From: Owenia fusiformis
Taxonomy: Eukaryota; Annelida; Polychaeta; Sabellida; Oweniidae
Reading direction: 5' to 3'
DNA length: 64,000 nucleotides
Assembly: GCA_903813345.2 (NCBI GenBank)
Contig: CAIIXF020000008.1
Coordinates: 8,707,278-8,771,277 of the forward strand
Shown here: positions 36,562 through 46,500 of the stretch, piece by piece
Position numbering within the stretch: position 1 is the stretch's first letter
How the letters are laid out: the number at the start of each line of letters is the position of its first letter
Position numbers and translations under genes: made by a program
Notes under the pieces: generated by a model
The model's input: the letters and a program-made list of their open reading frames with translations, nothing else
Databases searched by the model: none
Told to the model about the DNA's origin: nothing

Positions 36562-39357
36562 ATGTCTGAGATGTCACAGAAGTGCGAGCGTTTGCCTGAG
36601 ATGATGGAGCTAGAGGACTCTAGACGAGATGATGTGAGAACTGGCGGAATTGTGCGATTGATTCCAAAGTTTGGCTTGAAGCATCTTGAGACTCCTCCAA
36701 GGTATAGATGTCCAGAAGAGCAGTCTGGTTCGGAGGGAACATCGCTCCCAAGAGATGAGGAGAGAATGCTCCCAAGTGAGGAGGAGAGTCTCGGTGTTCC
36801 ACTTATGAGAGTAGATGACACTCTACCAGAGGACTTATATGATAGAGCCAGAGCGACTCTAGTCCGAGGAGAGCCTAGAGTTATTTCCCCAGATATGACG
36901 ATGAAGATACTTCCTGATGTAGAGAAGGAAGATACTGGATACCATGCTGAATCCAGGCTAAGACGAGATGTTCCAGCTCCCGCTTTGAGAAGAGACCATT
37001 GGGCTCGAGGGAAGAGAGAATTCGACTCCACCAAGTCCAGGCTGATGTCTTTAGAAGGGAGCTTGGGAACTCTGAGAGTAGATGTCCTTAAGATGCGAGA
37101 TTGTTTACTTAACAGACAATGTGAAGGGCAATTTGCGATCCATGAAGAGATGAACCACCTACATGAGGAGATAGCACATCTCTCTAATATGCAGAGGAAC
37201 CTTGGTGAAGAGATGTCCCGTCTCCATGTGGAGGCTAAGAAGAGTAAAGCTGAGCTTGATGGTACATTGAGAGAGTTGACTGGTTCATTGAGACAGATTG
37301 CCTTAGATTTGCGAGTGACCAGAGGAGGATTTGATACTCAAAAGGGAGCTAGGAAAACTCCAACAGTCGAGCAAGATGAGCTCCTGGGATTTCAGTACAA
37401 TGCTGATGGAGTGACTATGGCTCGGGAACCCCAAAGACAAGTTGTGGCTGCTCGAGAAGTAGAAGCTCCCCAGGAGGACTCCAAGGCTCATCCTACAGAT
37501 GTGAAGAAGAGCGAAGATAGCTCCAATGGTAACCAGGAGCATGCAATGGTCAAGCTCGCAGAAAAAGCGATGGAAATGTGTGGAAAAGCCTTGGACTCAG
37601 TACAGCAGGGAAGAAAAACTAAAATCAAGATAACCCAGTTGTTTGATGGGAAGACTCCATGGCTGGACTATAAGGCACACTTCCAGAACTGTGTAGAGAG
37701 CAACCAATGGAATGAGGAGGAGAAGAGACAGAACCTGACCAATCAGTTGCGGGGAGATGCTTAACAGCTCGTACAGGAGTTGGAAGAGGGGCACTCTTAT
37801 GATGATCTGGTTGAGGCACTGACAAAAAGATTTGGGCCTGGAGAGAAAGCTTCCATGTACGAGGCAGAGCTTAATGCTAGAACCAGGAAGCCAAAGGAGA
37901 CATTACAGAGCTTGGGTCAAAGTATCCGGAGGCTAGCCGCCTTAGCCTATCCGGAGATGCCTCGTTCCTCCCAGGACAGACTTGCTCGAGGGAGCTTTGA
38001 GAAGGCTATTACTGATGATGATGTCCGAGCTGCAGTGCATCGCCGAGCCCCAAAGTCTCTTGATGAAGCCATAGAGGAAGCTCAGAAGGAGGAAGCTTAC
38101 CAAGAGTCGGAACATATCCGAAGGGGACTCAAGCCAAAACAATTAGAGCATCTCATCTCAGTTGTTACCAGCGACCCTGTGGAGGAAAAGCTCCTCAAAA
38201 AGATAGATGGCATGAAGACAGAGATGATGAAGGAGATGGATGAGGCGTTAAAGCTCTTCAAAGAGCAAAGAGAACTCCGAGCTCCTCGATGTATTATTTG
38301 TAGAAGATGTGGAGAGGAAGGGCACATTGTGAGAAGATGTCCACTAGTAACCTGCTTCAATTGTTCGGAGCGAGGGCACCTCTCCACTGATTGTCCCAAA
38401 TCCAAGAAGAGTAGAGATGCTCGAGGGGTCCATCCAGTTTGTTGCCTTGATGTCAGAGATCAAGCAGTGGTAGATCCGATGAGAGCTGAATCTGCTAGGA
38501 AGATAGAGGGTGTTGTTGAGCTGTGTGGAACTCCTGTTAAGTGCCTGATAGACACAGGATCAGTGGTGTCTTTGATGAGTCTACACAGCTTCAACCAAAT
38601 CAACTACCGGAAGAGACCACAACTGAAACCAGCCAAAGATGTATTGGTCCAAGCAGATGGTTCTCCCATAGCAGTCTATGGCTCATGTTCTATGGAGGTG
38701 GAGATCGATGGAAGGAAGACTCCCTTAGAGATGGTGATTGCCGAAATCAACCAGGATGGAATCCTAGGGACAGACTACATGTTGGCTAGTAAAGCAGTGA
38801 TCCATTATGGCTCTTTACAGATGACCTTCAATGACTCCAACAGCAAAGGAATCCAGAGCTGTAGTAGCTCCCAAGAAGAAAAGTCAAAGAAGCCAGGAAG
38901 CTTTGTTACTCCCTTCCAGAACAGAAGGAAGAGACGAAGAAGAAAGCAGAAGAAAAGGGAGGTTCCAACAAATGATGAGGCTGGAGATACCATGAGAATC
39001 CAGAAGAAGAGCAAAGTTGACTCTCCTGAAGTGAAGAGCTGTGATGCCTCTAAAAGACCTGATGTACCTACAATCCTTACTGAGGGAAGGTCAAGTAGGG
39101 GGGCAAGACGTTCGAGTGGTAGCGAGTTGACAAGAGAAAAGCAAGCGTACAAACCCAGAGGGTCATCAAGTGATCAGCCAGAAGAAAGTCTACCCTACAG
39201 AGCTAGACCAATACATCAAAGAAGACAACCAGCGTGTGTTGTAAGAGACAAGATGAACTGGAGAGAAGTTGACTCCTCGCCGAAGTTCAAGAACACAGAG
39301 CAGGGTGAACTGAGGAGCCATGGAGACTCATCCCAGTGTGTGCAAGAGGAGCATTGA
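36562..39357 (+). pseudogene. Retroelement gag-protease frame with one internal stop
   Basis: ATG 36562 opens a gag-like frame: a charged N-terminal region, a likely coiled coil (about codons 155-250) and the start of a Gypsy-type capsid (LFDGKTPWLDYKAHFQN). TAA at 37762-37764 interrupts it, and the same frame then runs open to 39357. The second part has the rest of the capsid (NARTRKPKETLQSLGQSIRR), two CCHC zinc knuckles (CRRCGEEGHIVRRC and CFNCSERGHLSTDC) and an aspartic protease (CLIDTGSVVSLM, then ILGTDYM). A basic tail follows and no reverse transcriptase. The stop may be a disabling mutation or a readthrough site. The rest is undamaged, in line with the near-identical LTRs. Confidence 0.85.
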
Positions 39358-39632
39358 CAGAGGAGCCCAAATGGCTCCTTCCCTAAATGTGACAATCTTA
39401 AGTTAAGATAGTTAGTTGAATGAGCAATTACTGATCATGATCATGTGATTTTTTTGAGAGTATATAAGTGTAGATAGAGTGTTGATTGAGCGAGTATTGA
39501 TGATAATGCTGTAACTTTTTTAGAGGAGATAAGTTAGCTCTTTACTTGTATTTATTTTTGTAAGAGGTGCTCGAGCTCTCTATGTATTTTTGTAGAAGTT
39601 AAGTTTATATTGTGTGATCGTGGGCGATCAAG

Positions 39633-39647
39633 CTTAGTAGGGGGGAG
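39633..39647 (+). other. Polypurine tract
   Basis: AGTAGGGGGGAG immediately precedes the 3' LTR, the usual start site for plus-strand synthesis in LTR retroelements. Confidence 0.75.
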
Positions 39648-41893
39648 TGTGGGAATTTTTAATTCCCCCTGAGTAGTACTAGGGCCTGTGAAACGTTTAT
39701 TTTACAGGATTTTATGTTATTTCATGTTTATTTAATGTTCCGTCCCTGTAATTTGGATGTTTACTTGATCAGCAAGCTGGGTTGGAATAAATTTGCATAA
39801 TTAGGCACCCAGCAACAGAGCTCAACCAATCAGATGGTTTCATTTGAATTTACCGCCAACTTAAATTGTATTTTCCCATGATGCAACCTGAGATGTCTGG
39901 ACTTTAGCGTGAGATCGTGACCTGTAAATCAGAGTAAACCAAGACTTTGCAGAGGAAGGACCTCGTTAATTTGTATCGTTTATGTGGGAGCGTGATCGAT
40001 TTAAATTGAGAACTATATTAGACAATCTACAGGTTATTTGGATTATTTGCTGTCATTATTTGCTGCAGTTTTGCATTCGTCTGTGACTGTGCGAGATACA
40101 AGAAGATAACAGCCAGTTTTGGGTGAGTTGGCAATTTGATTATTGAGTTTGACGCCATATTGCTGTCCGCCATTTTGATTTCTTCTTCCCAGAATTCCTA
40201 GCGGTCGGCCATCTTTATTTTTACGGAAGTGACGTCATTTTAAGAAGTAATTCCTCCTCCGAGTAATTAAGGCTCTTGTCTAATCTCAGTTTGATTGATA
40301 TTCGAGAGTCGTATCTGCTTTGAGGACTCACTGCTCCGAGTGATTACTCCTCCAATTATTTAAGTGTTATATCTCCTCCGAGTTATATTTGGTCCGAGTA
40401 GTCACAGCTCTGTCTAATCTCAGTTGTGATTGATATTCGAGAGTTGTATCTGCTCCGAGGATTGCCAACTCCGAGTGATTACTCCTCCATCTAGTTGAGA
40501 GCCATACCTACTCCGAGGACTCACTGCTCCGAGTGCTTACTCCTCCATCTATTCTAGAGTGGAATCTGCTCCGAGGGTTCAGGATACAACTCAGTCTAAT
40601 CTCAGTTTAATGATCGATATTCGTGAGTTGCTCCTTCTCCTCCTCCGAGTTATTGATGATCCGAAATTGATACAAGTTGCTGAACTTGACGTACCCTCCG
40701 AGGTGATTTGACTCCTCCAGAAGTTAGATACTGTGGTTACACTACCGGAACCAAAGTATTTCTGTGTTGCAAGGTTTACTCTCATTGGAGCCAAGGTTAC
40801 ACTCCCGGAACTGAGGTACTCCACGATCGAGAAGTGGCAGCTCTGGTCTAATCTCACCACTTGATTGACATTCCAGAGTTGTTATTTCTCTGTAGAAGTT
40901 GTAGTGGTCTCTCCTGTGAAGTGGCGACTCCCCTAGCAGAAGACACTCCCGGAGCCTGGACCCCTTCCACGAGACAGTTTTATAGAGACGAGAAGACTCC
41001 TGGAGTGGAAGGTACTCCAATAGCTAGGGTCTTGTACAAAAGAAGAGGTTTCTCCTGTGAAGTGGCGACTCCACGAGCAGAAGATACTCCCGGAGCCTGG
41101 ACCCCTTCCACGAGACAGTTTTATAGAGACGAGAAGACTCCTGGAGTGGAAGGTACTCCAATAGCTAGGGTCTTGTACAAGAGAAGAGGTTTCTCCTGTG
41201 AAGTGGCGACTCCCCGAGCAGAAGATACTCCAGGAGCCTGGACCCCTTCCACGAGACAGTTTTATAGAGACAAAATAACTCCTTGAGCCGAGGTTACACT
41301 TCCAGAACCAAAACTCCTGGAGCCCTGATTCCTCCGAGGTGAGACGACTCTGAGGGACAGCGCAGTGAAGATTATTTGGAGCATTTATAACTTGGGTCTA
41401 ATCTCAGTTTTGATTGACATTCCTGAGTTATTCCTCCTCCATAGATATCACATTGAAGCCATGATATAGACGAGACGATACCTAGAGCAGAAGAAACTCC
41501 CCCGAGGTTAAATTCCAGTTTAGAGGTGAAGAAAGCTGCAGAGGAGCAGATCCTCCTCAGGCCAATTTACCAGTTGGAGCAGAAGGACCTCCTAGAGGGT
41601 GAAGATCATAGGAGCAGATCCTCCTCCTCTTACAATTATTCAAGAAGGAACAATTACAAAGACATTCAAGCTCTATATAGACATTTTGAATTTATTTGTA
41701 TTATAATTTTACATTGGAATAGATTATAAAATCCCTGTATACCATTGTTATATTGCCATCTTTGAAAGGTAACTGCCGTACCACCAAACCAGGTCGGCAC
41801 CCGTGTATAACACCTCCAAGATCCCTTATATCGTCCCTGGCCTTTCCTGAAGTTTGCATACAGGGTACTCCTGGGAATCGGCCCGGCGCGACA
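39648..41893 (+). repeat. 3' LTR
   Basis: 2246 bp, nearly identical to the 5' LTR. Differences noted include C/T in GATGGCTTC, a one-base A insertion near the end (CCTGAAGTTTGC) and a few transitions. It is followed by the target duplication ATAT. Confidence 0.92.
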
Positions 41894-42010
41894 ATATTGA
41901 AAGATGAAGTTCCATTATCTGAAGCTATTTTTCATCCAGTTTTGTCATGAAAACATGAAAGTATGGCATAATACAGAGTCATATGAGAAAAACTTTCTTG
42001 TACTCGTACC

Positions 42011-42877
42011 GAGACCCTATCTGTTGCAAGACTTACGCCTGGCGTAACTGTTACCATGTTATTCAGTGTTTTTAAGTAGCGCAAGGATCCTTCCATGACC
42101 ATGGTAGTGTAGTTGTGAAATTAATATACATTTTTATTTATCAATGAACATGAGTACCATGTACATGTATATTAGTCTTGATTTACATATTTAAGGTAGT
42201 TAAACACAAAGAAAATTGTCATTACAGTGTTATCTTGCTACTTTAATACAACCACGGTCATTAGAGGCCTTGCAAGTATTGTCACGGTCATATTAGGCTT
42301 TAACATTTCCACGGTCATGACAGGCTTTAACATTGCCATGGTCATGAAGGCTTTGCTATCATTATGACAGTCATACCCGACTTTAACATTACCACGGTCA
42401 TGTTAGGCCTTGCAAGCATTGTCACGGTCATATCAGGCTCTAACATTACCATGGTCATGACAGGCCTTGCAATATAATAATATAGCATTGTCATGGTCAT
42501 ATCAGGCTTTACATTACCACAGTCATGACTGGTCTAACAACCATATTCAAGGTCATATCAGGATTTAAAATACCGCGGTTATGACAGGCCTTGCAAGCAT
42601 TATCACTGTCATATCTCTGACATTATCACCTTCATTACAGGCTATCAAAAGATGTTCACGGTAATATAAGTCTTTAACATTACCAATGTCATATCATCAG
42701 GCTTAACCTTACCACGGTCATGACAGGCCTTGCAATATAATACAGCATTGTCACGGTTATACCAGGCTTACCCGATAACACTACCACGGTCATGGCAGGA
42801 TCCTTGCGCTACTTAAAAACACTGAATAACATGGTGACGGTTACGCCAGGCGTAAGTCTTGCAATAGATAGCATGTG
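42011..42877. mobile_element. Foldback element with tandem-repeat core and 8-bp target duplication
   Basis: CTCGTACC flanks both sides (42003-42010 and 42878-42885). The long inverted ends (about 85 bp, around 90 percent identical) share TGCAAGACTTACGCCTGGCG and AAGTAGCGCAAGGATCC. The core (about 42240-42790) is a degenerate tandem repeat of the form TTACCACGGTCATGACAGGC alternating with TTGTCACGGTCATATCAGGC. No reading frame. It sits in the right arm of the larger palindrome. Confidence 0.8.
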
Positions 42878-43505
42878 CTCGTACCTTTACAAAATCGTCC
42901 ATTCTTGACTCACTTTGATAACATTTCTTTATCTTGTCTGCTACTCGATAAAGAAGAATTATCACAGCTCATCAAGAATGGACAACCTTGCACAGGTACT
43001 CATATAAGAACTACTCCAGAATATTTGCCATTCTGGCCAGTCACATTCCAGATTTTCGAGACATACTCAGTTTTGCCCCGACTTTTCAAATTACTCTGTT
43101 GAACAACAACTTGGTAAGAATAATAATAATGAAACACACACTACGTACCACATTGCTAACACATTGTCGAAACATACTCAGACAGCCAGTATTATAGGGA
43201 GACCTATCGATTTCACATGCAGTCACACTTCAATGGTTTCCTGAAAGTCAAATGGGCGATAATATAGACGATTTTTATAACACTAAAAGACAAGAAAAGC
43301 GTCGAATAGGATTATAATTCTGAGGTGTTACGTATTGAACAATAGCAAAACCTACCTTTTGGACGATAGTTTATAATCGCAAAGTGCATTTAATTCCCCC
43401 AAAATAAGAAAAGAAAGACAATGAATTTTTCAATTAACATTGACCTAGTTCCAAAATGGTCTACTCCAGCTAAAAACATTACCAAAAAAGTCTTCTCGAA
43501 ATAAA

Positions 43506-46500
43506 ATGGCCGGATGTGCAAAACAGCTGATTAGAGCTCCTAAAATCAACGTTTTGAACGTTATACCAGCAATACCAAATCACATAAATTCGCAGAAATG
43601 CAGTCAAAATCGATGTTTGTCGACTCAGTAAGTTTTTGCCTAAGGATTTTAGGAACAAGTGAAGATTTGAATGCACTAAAGTCAAGGACAAAAGTACAGT
43701 TTTTCAAACTTTCATAATCATCTATTCATTCTGAATCTGATGTATTCAAAATAAATGAAATGACCAAATTATTGATTAGAATGCCTGTGATTACGATAGG
43801 CCTAATTGACATGGGCTGTGAAAATGGAGGTGGCTACCTTGTCTTATTCAAGACAATGTTTGAATGACATGCTTGACTGCACTGGCTGGTATGGTTGGCT
43901 CTATGGTGTTGTGGTCAAGAAGCCTGTCTGCAAATGCCAAGATCCTGGGTTCAATCCATAGATTTGGTTGCTTGACTAATGCACCAGAGATCCAATTACT
44001 AGAGTGCTGCTAACTCGATAAAAGGCCGGCACTGGCTAGAACTGTCTATGGTTGTAGCCAGGATAAAGATTCATGTCCTATCAGATTAATACGCGGATCT
44101 GTTTCTACCTTCCAAAGTATCAGGTTACAAAGGGCAGGTTACAAGTTCATATGGGGAAATTCGACCCGTACAAAATAGAATAAGATGGGGAAATTCAACC
44201 CCTAAAATAATATCTTATCGACAACAGGCAAATCGCCTAACAGCTATAGTAACCGATGATGATGATGATGATGATCCAGAGATTTATATACTTGTCATGT
44301 TGACAATGTGTGGTTGTGATTCATGATCATATCAGTTACCTTTTACTTATAGAAGTACTGCACCAAAAAACAAAGGCAAATATGACATTGCCATTGTTGG
44401 AGGTGGGATTGTTGGCATGGCAACTGCCCGACAACTGCTACTAAATCATCCAGAATTAAAGCTTGTTACCCTAGAGAAAGAAGACAGAATAGGTTAGTAT
44501 ACTGTTATATCTGGCACTGATTGTATGTGGTTTCTATTTTCTTGCACCTGGTTAAGCTGAATGCTAAAGAGTGCATGTACAGTTACAAAGAATAATACTT
44601 AACATACACTAAATAACAACATAAATGCATAAATGTAAGTTCCTTCTAGTTTAAACATGGGCATTCAATAGATTTTTGAAAGCCCTTGGTTTAAACTAGA
44701 TATAAATTGTTATTTCAAGCCGCCCACCAGAGTGGGCACAACAGTGGTGTGATACATGCTGGCATCTACTATACCCCTGGCTCTCTCAAGGCAAAGCTCT
44801 GTGTCTCTGGACTCAAAATGGCTTATGAATACTGTGCTAAAAACAACATTCCTTATAAAAAATGTGGAAAGGTACATGTATTTAAATATTAATTTTCTGC
44901 AATACTCATTCATCATTAAAAGGTACCGTTCAGCCATCTGTGTTCAGCGTATGATCAAGGTGTTGTGAATTTGCAAAAAGGCAGTATGTCACAACTCGTA
45001 TTCACTCTAGTCTATAGATACTCATGGTTCTATTTCATTAGCGATGTCTCTACTCATGATACTCATGCTTTTACTCTAATTAGTACTAATGACTACTAAT
45101 TACTCATGTCTCTACTCATGTACTCACATTTCTGTTTGTAGCTGGTAGTTGCCACCAATGAAGAAGAAAACAGTCGTTTAGGAGGTTTATTTGAACGAGG
45201 GCTCCAGAATGAGGTGCCTGATCTCAAGCTAATTGGTCCAGATGAGATTAAAAAAATAGAACCCTTTTGCAAAGTAAGTTATGTAATAATACTGGAGATA
45301 ATGGGGTTCGTGTAGTTCGACATAGACTCATAGTGTTTAAACATTTGAAACATTTGAAAAACATCTGATTTAATAACTCTGATGAATGAATGAAAGTTTG
45401 AGGGTAATATTGATTATGCACAGCATTTTTAAGTCACCATTAAGAAGTGATAACATTGATTGGTGTCTGTAACAAATTGTTACTTTTTTTCATCTCCAGG
45501 GATTACGTGCAATACACTCACCAATAACTGGTATAGTTGACTGGGGAGAGGTGACTGTTTCATATGGTACAAACTTCAAGAAGCTAGGTGGTGAAATTAT
45601 GACAAACTTTGAAGTGTCAGATTTCAAAATGTCTCAGTCAGACCCAGATTATCCAGTGACAGTTATTGGAGCTCAACCTGTAAGTTGTGTACATTTCATA
45701 TATGAAACATTTCTTATAATTTTATAATAATGAGTATCACAACCTGTAGTGGAAGGGAATTTGAATATTCAAATATTTTCCTCAAAAATTCTCAACATTG
45801 TCATTTTAACTAGGATACTGGTAGATGCTTATTTATGTTTTCCTTCTGAACCAGAAAATACCATGTAAATATGTGCTTATGTCTTTCAGAACCAGGAAAT
45901 ACAGTGTAAATATGTGCTTACGTGTGGGGGACTCCAGGCAGATAGAATAGCTGCGAAATCTGGTTGCAACCCAGAACCCAAAATTCTGCCATTCCGTGGA
46001 GATTACTTACTCCTCAAACCAGAAGCTGCCAAAATGATAAATGGAAACATATATCCAGTAAGTTAGCTTGTCTTAACTGCAAGATATTTGTTTGTTATTG
46101 CTAAGATAAGATTCAGCATTATTTTCTAAATCAGTTTGACATTATCTAGTATGAGTATATATTGCTTTATTACACCATATGTTTATTGCTTGAATTTGTA
46201 AGTGATTCCACCACTGATAATGGTTGATTTCATATTTCATGTGAGTATCATTTCTTAGATCAAAACTGACTGCTGCATGTTTATTAAACGACCTGTTTAT
46301 TTTGCATTCTAGGTGCCAAATCCTAATTTCCCTTTCCTTGGTATCCATTTTACACCAAGGATGAATGGAGATGTCTGGTTAGGTCCCAATGCTGTCCTGG
46401 CCTTTAAGAGGGAGGGCTACAAACTGCTGGACTTCAACGCAAGAGACTTTGTTGATGCTGTAAGCTTTAGGTAGGACATTAACTCTTTTGACCGGGACGT

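Larger units (their letters stand above)
34283..41893 (+). mobile_element. Non-autonomous LTR retroelement (Gypsy-like gag-protease only)
   Basis: Two LTRs (34283-36527 and 39648-41893) differ at only about seven sites, so insertion is recent. The ends are TG...CA and the flanking ATAT (34279-34282 and 41894-41897) is a target duplication. A primer-binding site, a gag-protease frame and a polypurine tract are present. There is no reverse transcriptase, RNase H or integrase between the protease and the 3' LTR, so it depends on a relative for copying. It inserted into the arm of a palindromic element. Confidence 0.92.
33566..43011. mobile_element. Palindromic (foldback) element, split by two later insertions
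   Basis: The left arm from 33566 (GTTCTTATATGAGTACCTGT) is matched inverted by the right arm ending at 43011, with the axis near 34060. Left-arm blocks at 33566-33710, 33700-33800 and 33800-34015 reappear inverted at 42881-43011, 41898-42010 and 34070-34282. The right arm is interrupted by the LTR element (34283-41893) and by a foldback element (42011-42877). Removing both restores an uninterrupted arm. The 33566-33710 segment is itself palindromic. Confidence 0.75.

Noticed and set aside
40861-41286. 141-codon frame in the 3' LTR as a host gene
   Set aside because: It is the LTR copy of 35496-35921, lies wholly within the LTR and has no ATG.
43590-43627. Alternative L2HGDH start ([10 protein letters not shown]) in another frame
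   Set aside because: Its donor phase does not fit exon 2. The ATG at 43506 gives the right phase and a plausible mitochondrial signal.
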